Source of the DNA: UBA2334 sp049653005
Lineage (GTDB): Bacteria; Pseudomonadota; Gammaproteobacteria; Burkholderiales; Burkholderiaceae_C
Direction of reading: 5' to 3'
Assembly (NCBI GenBank): GCA_049653005.1
Contig: JBASFL010000129.1
Span: forward strand, 1-64,000
DNA: 64,000 nt
Below, piece after piece: positions 8,350-17,350 of the stretch (within the stretch, counting starts at the first letter, position 1; every line of letters starts with the position of its first letter). The notes below the pieces were generated by a model that was given only the letters and a program-made list of their open reading frames with translations, searched no databases and was not told the DNA's origin. Position numbers and translations under genes: made by a program.

Positions 8350-8880
8350 ATGACCACCTCCAAACCCACGGCCCCGCTTTCTGCCGCAGCAGGCAAATCC
8401 ACCAAAAAACCCGACAGCAAACCCGTGGTGACACGGATTGCTGACAACAAGAAAGCGGTATTCAACTACCACATCGAAGAGCGGCACGAAGCGGGCATGG
8501 TGCTGCAAGGCTGGGAAGTGAAGGCACTGCGCGAAGGCAAGGTGCAGCTGACCGATGGCTACGTGATCATTCGCGAAGGTGAGTTGTACCTGATCGGCTG
8601 CCAGATCAACCCGCTGCGCACCGCCTCAACCCATGTCACGGCCGAGGCCGCCCGCATCAAAAAGCTGCTGCTGCACAAAGAAGAAATCCGCCGCCTGATG
8701 GGCAAAGTCGAGCAAAAAGGTTACACCCTGGTGCCCCTGAACCTGCACTGGAAAAACGGCAAGGTGAAGTGTGAAGTGGCGCTGGGCAAAGGCAAAGCCG
8801 AACACGACAAACGCGACACCATCAAAGACCGCGAGGGCAAACGCGAGGTGGAACGCGCCATGAAGGTGCACAACCGCTGA
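8350..8880 (+). CDS. smpB: SsrA-binding protein
   Basis: A 176-residue SmpB, which binds tmRNA and delivers it to stalled ribosomes for trans-translation. The OB-fold core begins IADNKKAVFNYHIEERHEAGMVL. It carries the conserved WEVKALREGKVQL and the C-terminal basic tail with KGKAEHDKRD-x-IKDREGKRE, which occupies the mRNA channel. The N-terminus is about 25 residues longer than E. coli SmpB, Ala/Lys-rich and probably disordered. The ssrA (tmRNA) gene itself is not in this window. Confidence 0.96.
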   Translation: MTTSKPTAPLSAAAGKSTKKPDSKPVVTRIADNKKAVFNYHIEERHEAGMVLQGWEVKALREGKVQLTDGYVIIREGELYLIGCQINPLRTASTHVTAEAARIKKLLLHKEEIRRLMGKVEQKGYTLVPLNLHWKNGKVKCEVALGKGKAEHDKRDTIKDREGKREVERAMKVHNR

Positions 8881-8916
8881 GCCGCTTCACGCGTCTGTGC
8901 CGGTGACGCTGGGGCA

Positions 8917-10089
8917 TCAACCCAACCCGGCCAAGGGGTGGGCGTGAACGGGCCAGGGGCTGGTGAAAAACGGCGCCACCATGGCGGGCGTCACGTCTTC
9001 TGCCCGGCTGGGTTGCCACTGGGGCTGGTGGTCTTTGTCGATGGCCAAGGCGCGTATGCCTTCCACGGTTTCCCCGTCGGCGGGTGAACGCCCCAAGTGT
9101 GTGGGGTGGAAGCAGTGGCGCACCATGTCGCGCTCCATGCGCAAGTCGTCGGCCAGCCCCATGCGGCGGGCTCGGCGAATCTGTTCCAGCACCACTGCCA
9201 GCATCAGCGGTGAGCGTTTGCGCAAGGTGGCCGCTGTGGTTTGGGCAAAGTCGGAAGCGTCGGCCTCCAACGCCGCCAGGATGGCGGGCACCGACTCCAG
9301 TGCAAAATATTGGTCAATTTTGCCTCTGGCGCTTTTGCTGTTTGACAACTGCGCTACAAATTTTGTCTCCACCAAGTGCTCCACGGCATTGGCGGACTCG
9401 AACGGGGTGGACTGCAACTCTGCCCACACCACGTTCAGGCGCGCGGCATCAAAACAGCCATCGGCAAGGCCGAACGCCACGGCATCGCCCGCCTCGATGG
9501 TTTGGCCGGTCAACGCCAGCCACTCGCCCACCCGGCCCGGGCAACGGCTCAAGAAAAACCCACCGCCCACGTCAGGGAACAGGCCAATGCCGGTTTCCGG
9601 CATGGCCATCTTGGTGCGCTGCGTGACCACCCGCAAACTGGCGCCTTGGCTGATGCCCATGCCGCCGCCCATGACGATGCCGTCCATGAAGGCGATGTAG
9701 GGCTTGGGGTAGGTGTGAACCAGGTGGTTGAGCCGGTATTCCTCGGTGAAGAAATCTTCCAGCCGAGGGTCACCGGCCAAGGCCGCCTGGTGAAAGAACC
9801 GAATGTCACCACCGGCACAAAATGCCGAAAAAGGCCCTTCTTTGCCCGTGCCACGGACGGCCACCGCCAGCACCGCAGGGTCGTCCCGCCATTGCAGCAG
9901 GGCATTGGTCAAGGCGCGCACCATGTCCAGCGACAAGGCGTTGAGGGCGCGGGGTCGGTTGAGGGTGATGCAGCCCACGCGGCCGTGCCGAACGGCCAGC
10001 ACATCGGGGGTGATCAGTGCCAGCGGCACGGTCTCGCGATCGGTACCGGCATCGGCTTCAACGGGTGTGGGGCGGGGGTCTGTGGTCAT
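8917..10089 (-). CDS. Enoyl-CoA hydratase/isomerase family protein, 3-hydroxyisobutyryl-CoA hydrolase type
   Basis: A 390-residue crotonase-fold protein of the ECH_2 class, longer than simple enoyl-CoA hydratases (about 260). The oxyanion-hole segments are SAFCAGGDIR and GIVMGGGMG. The carboxylate motif MPETGIGLFPDVGGG is that of 3-hydroxyisobutyryl-CoA hydrolase, which acts in valine breakdown. I took the ATG at 10089 over a TTG 18 bases upstream. The segment encoded by 9317-9366 (VAQLSNSKSARG and flanks) coincides with a copy of the dispersed repeat and uses rare codons such as AGA. No valine-pathway neighbours are present, so the substrate is inferred from family only. Confidence 0.85.
   Translation of the reverse strand: MTTDPRPTPVEADAGTDRETVPLALITPDVLAVRHGRVGCITLNRPRALNALSLDMVRALTNALLQWRDDPAVLAVAVRGTGKEGPFSAFCAGGDIRFFHQAALAGDPRLEDFFTEEYRLNHLVHTYPKPYIAFMDGIVMGGGMGISQGASLRVVTQRTKMAMPETGIGLFPDVGGGFFLSRCPGRVGEWLALTGQTIEAGDAVAFGLADGCFDAARLNVVWAELQSTPFESANAVEHLVETKFVAQLSNSKSARGKIDQYFALESVPAILAALEADASDFAQTTAATLRKRSPLMLAVVLEQIRRARRMGLADDLRMERDMVRHCFHPTHLGRSPADGETVEGIRALAIDKDHQPQWQPSRAEDVTPAMVAPFFTSPWPVHAHPLAGLG
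9317..9366 (+). repeat. Dispersed AT-rich repeat inside the ECH_2 hydrolase gene
   Basis: The plus strand reads TGCCTCTGGCGCTTTT, then TTTGACAACT, then GCGCTACAAATTTTG, matching the repeat core GCGCTTG...AGCTA. The host gene is on the minus strand, so the copy is antisense. In the gene's frame it encodes VA-x6-SARG, the same pattern as the nadD copy. Confidence 0.7.
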
Positions 10090-10119
10090 GGGTGTTGGGG
10101 TGTGCAAGACACCAAAACA

Positions 10120-11052
10120 TCATGCCACGATGGACGCCGCCGCCGGGGCTTTTTGCGCTTTCTGCGCGTTTTGTCTGCGCTGGCGCCAGCCGAGCCATTC
10201 GTTGGCCAGCAAAGCCCCCACCACCAGGCTGCCACCGGTCAACACATGGGGGCCGGGCACTTCGCCGGCCCCCACCCAAGCCAGCAAGGTGCCAAACAGC
10301 ACTTCCAGCAAGGCCAGCAGCGACACCTCGGGCGCACTCAGCACGCGCGCACACACCACCGACAACACACACGGAATGGCCAGCTGCCCGGCACCCAGCC
10401 CGGCCAGCAGCAGCAAGTCGTGCCCACTGGCCGCCAGGGGCCAGGCCAGTGGCAATGTGACCGCCGAGGAAATCAATGCGCCCACCAACACCGCCGGCAC
10501 CAGGTCCAGCTGGCGCCCGTGCTGGCGGTTGCGCTGCACCAACGTCCAGTTGGCCGCAGCGGCCACCGGCACGCAAAAAGCCACCAAGGTCCCGGCCACC
10601 CCACCGCTGGAAGAGAGTTGGCTGGCAAACATCCAGGCAATGCCCACACCCGCCACCCAGATGGCGGCCCAGGTGCGGGTGGCCAAACGCTCGCCCGTGA
10701 ACACCCTCGACACCAGCGCCGTGAGCAACGGGCCCGCTGCCAGCGTCACCAACACGTTGGCCACCGTGGTCAGGGTGAGGGCCACCATGAACGCGGTGAA
10801 CATCACGGCCCAGCACAACCCAGATGCCCACAACACAGGCCCCGCACCCCACAACCGAGACCACACCGCCCTGCCCTGCCACAGCGGCAACACCACCACC
10901 AGGGTCAGCAAGGTGAAGAAGCTGCGCCAGAAGGTGATTTCAAAGGCTTGCGCGGCCTCCAAATGCCGCGTGACCACGCCAGCGGTGGACCACAACAGGG
11001 CCACCAGCACCATCAAGGCAACGGCCTTGCCATGGGTAAGTTTGCTGCTCAT
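10120..11052 (-). CDS. EamA/DMT-superfamily permease
   Basis: A 310-residue membrane protein with ten hydrophobic segments arranged as two EamA repeats, typical of drug/metabolite transporters. Family features are the N-terminal LLWSTAGVVTRHLE followed by ITFWRSFFTLL, and the second repeat beginning around residue 155. It ends in a short basic, Arg/Gln/Lys-rich cytoplasmic tail. Substrates of this family range from amino acids to nucleosides and cannot be assigned. It lies downstream of typA on the same strand, after a terminator-like hairpin, and upstream of the ECH_2 hydrolase gene. Confidence 0.88.
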   Translation of the reverse strand: MSSKLTHGKAVALMVLVALLWSTAGVVTRHLEAAQAFEITFWRSFFTLLTLVVVLPLWQGRAVWSRLWGAGPVLWASGLCWAVMFTAFMVALTLTTVANVLVTLAAGPLLTALVSRVFTGERLATRTWAAIWVAGVGIAWMFASQLSSSGGVAGTLVAFCVPVAAAANWTLVQRNRQHGRQLDLVPAVLVGALISSAVTLPLAWPLAASGHDLLLLAGLGAGQLAIPCVLSVVCARVLSAPEVSLLALLEVLFGTLLAWVGAGEVPGPHVLTGGSLVVGALLANEWLGWRQRRQNAQKAQKAPAAASIVA

Positions 11053-11070
11053 GCTTTTCGGGAAGTTGAA

Positions 11071-11095
11071 AAGAAAAACGGGGCCTGGGCCCCGT
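11071..11095 (-). terminator. Intrinsic terminator of typA
   Basis: Arms ACGGGGCC (11078-11085) and GGCCCCGT (11088-11095) form a GC-rich stem, followed on the minus strand by a TTTTTCTTTTC tract. It lies 29 bases after the typA stop and just before the EamA gene start, both on the minus strand. Confidence 0.75.
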
Positions 11096-11123
11096 GTGGT
11101 TTGCTCTGCCGCGTGTGCAGCGA

Positions 11124-12950
11124 TCAGGACTTGGCGGCGCGCTTGCGGTCGTGTTCTTTCAGGTAACGCTTGCGCAGGCGCACGCTCTTGGGCGTGATTT
11201 CCACCAGCTCGTCGTCTTCGATGAATTCCACGCCGTATTCCAGGTTCAACTCGATGGGCGGCGTGATCTTGACGGCGTCTTCCTTGCCAGACACACGGAA
11301 GTTGGTCAGCTGCTTGGTGCGGGTGGCGTTCACGATCAGATCGTTGTCGCGGTTGTGGATGCCCACGATCATGCCTTCGTACACCGGGTCGTTCGCTTTC
11401 ACGAACATGCGGCCACGGTCGTCCAGTTTGCCCAGGGCGTAGGTGAAGATTTCGCCATCGTCCATGGAGATCAGCACACCGTTCTTGCGGCTGGCGATCT
11501 CACCCTTGTGTGGCTCGTAGCTGTCAAAAATGTTGGCGATCAGGCCGGAACCACGGGTCAGGTTCAAAAATTCGTTGGTGAAACCGATCAAACCACGCGC
11601 GGGAATGCGGTACTCCAGGCGCACACGGCCACGGCCGTCCGGCTCCATGTTGACCAGTTCGCCCTTGCGCTCGCCCAGGGCTTGCATCACGCCACCTTGG
11701 TGCTGTTCTTCGATGTCGGCTGTCACCATTTCGATGGGTTCGTGGCGCACGCCACCGATGTCGCGGAACACCACGCGGGGTTTGGACACGGCCAGCTCGT
11801 AGCCTTCGCGGCGCATGTTTTCCAGCAGGATGGTCAGGTGCAATTCACCACGGCCCATGACTTCGAAAATGCCTTCTTCGTCCGTCTCTTTCACGCGCAG
11901 GGCCACGTTGTGTTGCAACTCTTTTTGCAAACGGTCCCAAATCTGGCGGCTGGTGACGTACTTGCCTTCACGGCCAGCCAAGGGGCTGGTGTTCACGCAG
12001 AAGTTCATGGTCAGGGTGGGCTCGTCCACCTTGAGCATGGGCAGGGGTGTGGGGTTCAGGGGGTCGGTGATGGTCACGCCAATGCCGATGTCCGCAATGC
12101 CGTTGACCAGCACGATGTCGCCAGGGCCAGCCTCGGTCACTTGCACGCGGTCCAGACCCTGGAACGTCAGCACCTGGTTGATGCGGCCTTTGATGGTTTT
12201 GCCATCGGGGCCTTCCATCACCACCACGTCCATCGAGGGCTTGATGGTGCCCTGGCTGATGCGGCCCACGCCGATGCGGCCGACGAAGGTGGAGAAGTCC
12301 AACGCGGACACTTGCAACTGCAAGGGAGCGGCAGGGTCACCGGAGTTCGGTGGCACGTGTTTCAGGATGGTGTTGAACAGCGCGGACATGTCGGGGCCCC
12401 ACTGTTCACCGGGAGCGCCTTCTTCCAAAGAAGACCAGCCGTTGATGCCAGAGGCATACACCACGGGAAAGTCCAACTGCTCGTCGGTGGCACCCAGTTT
12501 GTCGAACAGGTCAAACGCGGCGTTCACCACTTTGTCGGGGTTGGCACCGGGCTTGTCTACCTTGTTCACCACCACGATGGGCTTCAGACCCAAGGCCAAG
12601 GCCTTCTTCGTCACGAAGCGGGTTTGGGGCATGGGGCCTTCCTGGGCGTCGATCAGCAGCAACACGCTGTCCACCATGGACAGGGCACGCTCCACTTCGC
12701 CACCGAAGTCCGCGTGTCCGGGGGTGTCCACGATGTTGATGTGGGTGCCTTCCCAGCTCACGGCACAGTTCTTGGCCAGAATCGTGATGCCACGCTCTTT
12801 TTCAATCGCGTTGTTGTCCATCACGGTGTCCACCACTTTTTCGTGGTCGGCAAAGGTGCCGGACTGGCGCAGCAGCTGGTCCACCATGGTGGTTTTGCCG
12901 TGGTCAACGTGGGCAATGATGGCAATGTTGCGGATTTGTTTTTGACTCAT
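11124..12950 (-). CDS. typA: Ribosome-associated GTPase TypA/BipA
   Basis: A 608-residue translational GTPase related to EF-G, acting in 50S assembly and stress or low-temperature growth. The G1 motif is AHVDHGKTT, G3 is DTPGHADFGGE and G4 is NKVDKPGA. The EF-G-like domains III and V are followed by the TypA-specific C-terminal domain with GKEDAVKITPP and the basic end LRKRYLKEHDRKR. The start MSQKQIRNIAIIAH at 12950 matches the family; an upstream in-frame start has no support. It follows truB by 60 bases on the same strand. Confidence 0.97.
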   Translation of the reverse strand: MSQKQIRNIAIIAHVDHGKTTMVDQLLRQSGTFADHEKVVDTVMDNNAIEKERGITILAKNCAVSWEGTHINIVDTPGHADFGGEVERALSMVDSVLLLIDAQEGPMPQTRFVTKKALALGLKPIVVVNKVDKPGANPDKVVNAAFDLFDKLGATDEQLDFPVVYASGINGWSSLEEGAPGEQWGPDMSALFNTILKHVPPNSGDPAAPLQLQVSALDFSTFVGRIGVGRISQGTIKPSMDVVVMEGPDGKTIKGRINQVLTFQGLDRVQVTEAGPGDIVLVNGIADIGIGVTITDPLNPTPLPMLKVDEPTLTMNFCVNTSPLAGREGKYVTSRQIWDRLQKELQHNVALRVKETDEEGIFEVMGRGELHLTILLENMRREGYELAVSKPRVVFRDIGGVRHEPIEMVTADIEEQHQGGVMQALGERKGELVNMEPDGRGRVRLEYRIPARGLIGFTNEFLNLTRGSGLIANIFDSYEPHKGEIASRKNGVLISMDDGEIFTYALGKLDDRGRMFVKANDPVYEGMIVGIHNRDNDLIVNATRTKQLTNFRVSGKEDAVKITPPIELNLEYGVEFIEDDELVEITPKSVRLRKRYLKEHDRKRAAKS

Positions 12951-13010
12951 GGGTACGTCCTGAAGAACTAAAAAAGGGGCCGGCAAACGCAGGGTTTGGT
13001 TCAGCACCGG

Positions 13011-14015
13011 TCAGTGTGGCAATGCCACGGGGCTGGCCGGTTCGCCAGCGGAATCGGGTTGTGAACGGGATTGCTCAAGGATTTGCTGGATTTCCAGCGG
13101 GTTGAGCAAGCGGGTGGGCACCAGCTCGCCACCCGACACGTGGGCAGTGCCCAGCAACGCAGGGGGCTGCGTGCCGTACACGGCCACTTCGTCCGTGTCA
13201 GCCAGGGTGGTGCGGCGGCGGAGGCCGCTCAGGAACCGCCCGGCATTGTCGTCGTCGAGTGTGACCGGTGTGTGATGGGGCAACAGCACGGTGAGGGGTT
13301 GCAGGGCATGCAGCCGGGCGTCGTCGTCCAACGCCTCCAACTGGGCCAGGCTGATGCAACCGGCTTCAGTGAAGTCGCCGGTTTGGGTGCGACGCAGGGC
13401 ACGCAAGTGACCCACGGTGCCCAGCGCTTTGGCAATGTCTTCGCCCAAGGTGCGGATGTAGGTGCCTTTGCTGCAAGAAGCCTCAAAATCAATAGCTACA
13501 AAGCCTTCACCATCAAGCGCCAGGGCCATATTCAACGCATATATTTCAATGTGGCGCGGCTCCCGCTCCACGGTTTGCCCCGCACGGGCGTATTCGTACA
13601 AGGCCTTGCCGTCTTTTTTCAGCGCCGAATACATGGGCGGCAGCTGTTGCTGCGGGCCCGTCATGCGCTGGGCCAGGGCATCGAGGTCGGCCTGGGTGAT
13701 GGGCGGGACGTCGGCCGTGGCCACCACGTCACCCTCGGCGTCACCAGTGGCCGTGGCTTGGCCCAGACGCAGGGTGGCGCAGTAGCACTTGTTGGCATCC
13801 AGGTGCTGCTGGCTGAATTTGGTGGCGGCCCCAAAGCACAGGGGCAACACGCCGGTGGCCAAGGGGTCCAGCGTGCCGGTGTGGCCCGCTTTGTCGGCGC
13901 GCAGCAACCACTTGGCCTTTTGCAAAGCCTGGTTGCTGGAGAACCCCAGCGGTTTGTCGAGCAGCAACACCCCGTGCACAGGGCGCCGCTGCACCCGTGT
14001 GCGTGGCGCTGTCAT
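13011..14015 (-). CDS. truB: tRNA pseudouridine(55) synthase
   Basis: A 334-residue TruB, which makes pseudouridine 55 in the T-loop of tRNAs and also acts as a tRNA chaperone. The N-terminus has GVLLLDKPLGFSSNQALQ. The catalytic aspartate is in GHTGTLDPLATGVLPLC, and the conserved SCSKGTYIRTLGEDIA follows. A C-terminal PUA-like region is present. The stretch just before SCSKGTYIRT (ALALDGEGFVAIDF) is encoded by a copy of the dispersed AT-rich repeat; by eye it adds only about four residues compared with E. coli TruB. It starts two bases after rbfA ends, so it belongs to the rimP-nusA-infB-rbfA-truB operon. Confidence 0.97.
   Translation of the reverse strand: MTAPRTRVQRRPVHGVLLLDKPLGFSSNQALQKAKWLLRADKAGHTGTLDPLATGVLPLCFGAATKFSQQHLDANKCYCATLRLGQATATGDAEGDVVATADVPPITQADLDALAQRMTGPQQQLPPMYSALKKDGKALYEYARAGQTVEREPRHIEIYALNMALALDGEGFVAIDFEASCSKGTYIRTLGEDIAKALGTVGHLRALRRTQTGDFTEAGCISLAQLEALDDDARLHALQPLTVLLPHHTPVTLDDDNAGRFLSGLRRRTTLADTDEVAVYGTQPPALLGTAHVSGGELVPTRLLNPLEIQQILEQSRSQPDSAGEPASPVALPH
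13484..13551 (-). repeat. Dispersed AT-rich repeat inside truB
   Basis: On the minus strand the element reads TATATGCGTTGAATATGG, then CCCTGGCGCTTGATGG, then GTAGCTATTGATTTTG. It is in the sense orientation of truB and encodes LALDGEGFVAIDF, in the same frame as the yejF and DUF1499 copies. It is visibly richer in A and T than the surrounding gene. Confidence 0.75.
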
Positions 14016-14017
14016 GC

Positions 14018-14389
14018 CTATTCGTCCTGCGCGCGGGAAGACACGGCCTTGGCAATCAAGGCGTTCATGTCGGCCGCACGCTCGGTGGTGCGGTCGAAAT
14101 GAAAGTGCAACGTGGGCACGGTGTGGATGTGCAGGCGCTTGAACAAACCGTTGCGCAGGAAACCTGCGGCCTGGTTGAGCGCCGCCGTGGTGGCCACCGG
14201 GTCACCCGTGAGCAGGCTGAAATACACCTGCGCATGGGCGTAGTCGGGCGTGACCTCAACGGCCTGGATGGTCACCATGCCCACCCGCGGGTCTTTGAGT
14301 TCGCGCGCAATCAGCTCGGTCAGATCGCGCTGGATCTGGTCGGCCACGCGAAAACCGCGGTTGGGGGTGGATGACTTTTTGGCTGCCAT
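14018..14389 (-). CDS. rbfA: Ribosome-binding factor A
   Basis: A 123-residue RbfA, a 30S maturation factor that binds near the 3' end of 16S rRNA and is needed at low temperature. Family features are RVADQIQRDLTELI near the N-terminus, DPRVGMVTI, the KH-like core with VYFSLLTGD, and LHFHFDRTTERAADMNALI at the C-terminus. The start ATG at 14389 gives the usual length. It lies between infB (19 bases upstream) and truB (2 bases downstream), the classical operon order. Confidence 0.96.
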   Translation of the reverse strand: MAAKKSSTPNRGFRVADQIQRDLTELIARELKDPRVGMVTIQAVEVTPDYAHAQVYFSLLTGDPVATTAALNQAAGFLRNGLFKRLHIHTVPTLHFHFDRTTERAADMNALIAKAVSSRAQDE

Positions 14390-14408
14390 GCGTTCAATGC
14401 CCCCCGCT

Positions 14409-17324
14409 TTACAGCGTGCGCGCCACTTCCTTGACTTCGAAGAATTCGAGCTGATCGCCCTCTTTGATGTCGTTGTAGTTGCGCAGCTTGATACCGCACT
14501 CGAAGCCTTCTTTGACTTCGCGCACATCGTCTTTCATGCGCTTCAAAGAGTCGAGTTCGCCCGTGTACACCACCATGTTTTCGCGCAGCAGGCGGAAATG
14601 CGCGCTGCGGGTGACGTAACCACCGGTGACCATACAACCGGCCACGGTACCGATCTTGGACGCCACAAACACCGTGCGAATCTCGGCCATACCGATGATT
14701 TCTTCGCGGCGATCGGGCGTCAACATGCCGGACATGGCCACCTTGAGTTCGTCCACAGCGTCGTAAATGATGCTGTAGTAACGCAGGTCCACGCCGTTGT
14801 TTTCGGCCAGCTTGCGCGCGCCAGCGTCGGCACGGGTGTTGAAACCAATCACCACGGCTTTGGACGCAATGGCCAAGTTCACATCAGACTCGCTGATGCC
14901 GCCGACACCGGCGTACACCAGCTGCACCTTGACTTCGTCGGTGGACAGCTTGAGCAACGACTGCGACAACGCTTCTTGCGAACCTTGCACATCGGCCTTG
15001 ACGATGATGGGCAGGGTTTTGACCTCGCCCGCCGTCATGTCGCTGAACATGTTTTCCAGCTTGGCGGCTTGTTGCTTGGCCAACTTGGTGTTGCGGAACT
15101 TGCCTGCGCGGTAGGTGGCAATTTCACGGGCCCGGCGTTCGTCGGACAACACCATGAACTCGTCACCGGCCTGTGGCACTTCGGTCAAACCTTGGATTTC
15201 GACTGGGATGGAAGGGCCTGCCGACTTCGCGGTGCGGCCGTTTTCATCCAACATGGCACGCACACGGCCAAACGTTTGACCCGCCAACACCACGTCACCC
15301 ACCTTCAAGGTGCCTGACTGCACCAGCACAGTGGCGACAGGGCCTCGGCCTTTGTCCAGCTGGGCTTCGATGACCAGGCCTTTGGCCATCACATCGACCG
15401 GTGCCTTCAGCTCCAGCACTTCCGCTTGCAACAGCACTTGCTCCAGCAGGGCGTCCACACCCATACCGGTTTTGGACGACACGGGCACGAAGGGCGATTC
15501 ACCGCCGTACTCTTCGGGCACCACCTCTTCCACCACCAGCTCTTGCTTGACGCGGTCGGGGTTGGCATCGGGCTTGTCGGCCTTGGTGATCGCCACCACG
15601 ATGGGCACACCCGCCGCTTTCGCGTGCTTGATGGCCTCTTTGGTTTGCGGCATCACACCGTCGTCGGCGGCCACCACCAGAATCACGATGTCAGTGGCTT
15701 TGGCACCACGGGCACGCATGGCGGTGAACGCCTCGTGACCGGGGGTGTCCAGGAAGGAAATCATGCCGCGAGGCGTTTCCACGTGGTAAGCGCCAATGTG
15801 CTGCGTGATACCACCGGCCTCACCCGCCGCCACTTTGGCACGGCGGATGTAGTCCAGCAGCGAGGTTTTGCCGTGATCGACGTGGCCCATGACCGTGACC
15901 ACAGGGGCACGGGACATAGACTCGGCCTGCTCGGCAGCCGTGTCGTCGTCGGTGAACGCTTCTGGGTCGTCCAACGCCGCTTGCACCGCGCGGTGGCCCA
16001 GCTCTTCCACCACAATCATGGCGGTGTCTTGGTCCAGCGGCTGGTTGATGGTGACCATCTGACCCAGCTTCATCAAATGCTTGATGACCTCGGACGATTT
16101 GATGGACATTTTGTGGGCCAATTCGGCCACCGTGATGGTCTCGGGCACGTGCACTTCCAACACCTTGAACTCGGCCGGTGCGGCAAAGTTGGAGGTTTGG
16201 TTGTCACGGCTGTCGCGGCTGTCACGACGGCCCTTGGGGCCCCCACGCCAGTTGGAGCGACCCGCCGAGGTGTCGCCACGGGTTTTGATTTCTTTCTTCT
16301 TCGCCGCGTCGTCTTTCCAGGTGGAAGACAGGTTTTCGGACTTGACTTCTTTTTTGCCAGCTGCGCCCGGCGCTGCCACAGCCGGACGGGCCGCGCCCGG
16401 AGCGGTGGTGCCAGCGGGTTTGTGCAACGTGCCTTTCAAAGCGGCTTTGGGGTCCACCGCCGGCTTGACTTCGGGTTCGGGCTTTTTGGCCACCAGCACC
16501 TTTTTGGGCGCGGACATCATTTCGCGAATGGCGGCTGCCTCAGCCTCAGCCTTGCGGCGACGGGCTTGCAGGTCCAGCGCTTTGGCCGCTTCGGCGGCTT
16601 TTTCGCTGGCAACCTTGGCCTGTTGCACGCGACGTGCCTCCTGCTGAGCCTCTTCTTGCGCGTTGGGCTGTGCAGCCACCACGGGTGAAGTGGGCGCAGC
16701 AGTGGCAGTGGCCGCAGGGGGCTGTGCGGTTTGCTGCACAGGGGCGCTGGCAGCACGCTGCGCCGCATCCAGACGGGCAGCCTCGGCCTCTGCCGCGGCA
16801 CGCGCGGCTTGACGCTGTTGCTCTTGTTCCTGCTTGGCAGCCGCTTCGGCTTCGCGCGCCTCTTGGGCTTCACGCTCCAAACGCCGCTGGGCCAGCTCTT
16901 CTTCTTGCACGCGCAACAACTCAGCTTGCTGACGCGCATCTTCTTCGCGACGTTTCAGCGCTTCGGCGTCTGCTGCCGCAGCATTGGGGCGTTCAGCGGC
17001 AGCCGCTTCGGCGGCCACATCTTCGTCACGCTGAATGAACGTGCGCTTTTTGCGCACTTCCACTTGGATGGTGCGGGCACGTCCGGTGGCATCGGCCTGT
17101 TTGATTTCCGAGGTCGATTTTTTGACCAAGGTGATTTTTTTACGCTCGCCCGACGCTGTGCCGTGGCTGATTTGGAGGTAGTTGAGCAACTTGTGCTTGT
17201 CTGCCTCGGAAACGGGATCGCCACCCGATGACTTGGGCACACCGGCGCTGGCCAGTTGCTCCAGCAGGGTGTGGGTGGGTTTGTGCAGTTCGGCTGCCAA
17301 TTCTGCGACGCTGATGCTGGTCAT
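14409..17324 (-). CDS. infB: Translation initiation factor IF-2
   Basis: A 971-residue IF-2, the GTPase that places initiator tRNA on the ribosome. The IF2 N-terminal domain (MTSISVAELAAELHKP) is followed by a long low-complexity Ala/Glu/Lys/Arg-rich linker (about 100-380), then a second IF2_N domain. The G domain has G1 GHVDHGKT, G3 DTPGHEAF and G4 TKADKPDA. The C-terminal domains end SLKRMKDDVREV-x-G-x-ECGI and EFFEVKEVARTL. The length is typical for Burkholderiales. It lies 26 bases after nusA. Confidence 0.98.
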   Translation of the reverse strand: MTSISVAELAAELHKPTHTLLEQLASAGVPKSSGGDPVSEADKHKLLNYLQISHGTASGERKKITLVKKSTSEIKQADATGRARTIQVEVRKKRTFIQRDEDVAAEAAAAERPNAAAADAEALKRREEDARQQAELLRVQEEELAQRRLEREAQEAREAEAAAKQEQEQQRQAARAAAEAEAARLDAAQRAASAPVQQTAQPPAATATAAPTSPVVAAQPNAQEEAQQEARRVQQAKVASEKAAEAAKALDLQARRRKAEAEAAAIREMMSAPKKVLVAKKPEPEVKPAVDPKAALKGTLHKPAGTTAPGAARPAVAAPGAAGKKEVKSENLSSTWKDDAAKKKEIKTRGDTSAGRSNWRGGPKGRRDSRDSRDNQTSNFAAPAEFKVLEVHVPETITVAELAHKMSIKSSEVIKHLMKLGQMVTINQPLDQDTAMIVVEELGHRAVQAALDDPEAFTDDDTAAEQAESMSRAPVVTVMGHVDHGKTSLLDYIRRAKVAAGEAGGITQHIGAYHVETPRGMISFLDTPGHEAFTAMRARGAKATDIVILVVAADDGVMPQTKEAIKHAKAAGVPIVVAITKADKPDANPDRVKQELVVEEVVPEEYGGESPFVPVSSKTGMGVDALLEQVLLQAEVLELKAPVDVMAKGLVIEAQLDKGRGPVATVLVQSGTLKVGDVVLAGQTFGRVRAMLDENGRTAKSAGPSIPVEIQGLTEVPQAGDEFMVLSDERRAREIATYRAGKFRNTKLAKQQAAKLENMFSDMTAGEVKTLPIIVKADVQGSQEALSQSLLKLSTDEVKVQLVYAGVGGISESDVNLAIASKAVVIGFNTRADAGARKLAENNGVDLRYYSIIYDAVDELKVAMSGMLTPDRREEIIGMAEIRTVFVASKIGTVAGCMVTGGYVTRSAHFRLLRENMVVYTGELDSLKRMKDDVREVKEGFECGIKLRNYNDIKEGDQLEFFEVKEVARTL

Positions 17325-17350
17325 GGGTGTGTTCTCCGTTGCCTCCGTGA

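Noticed and set aside
9376..11166. A 596-codon plus-strand frame crossing the ECH_2 and EamA genes
   Set aside because: It spans the junction of two well-supported minus-strand genes and reads as His/Gln/Gly-rich shadow sequence.
11094..12971. A 625-codon plus-strand frame opposite typA
   Set aside because: Composition (His/Gln/Val-rich, no motifs) marks it as the complement of the conserved typA gene.
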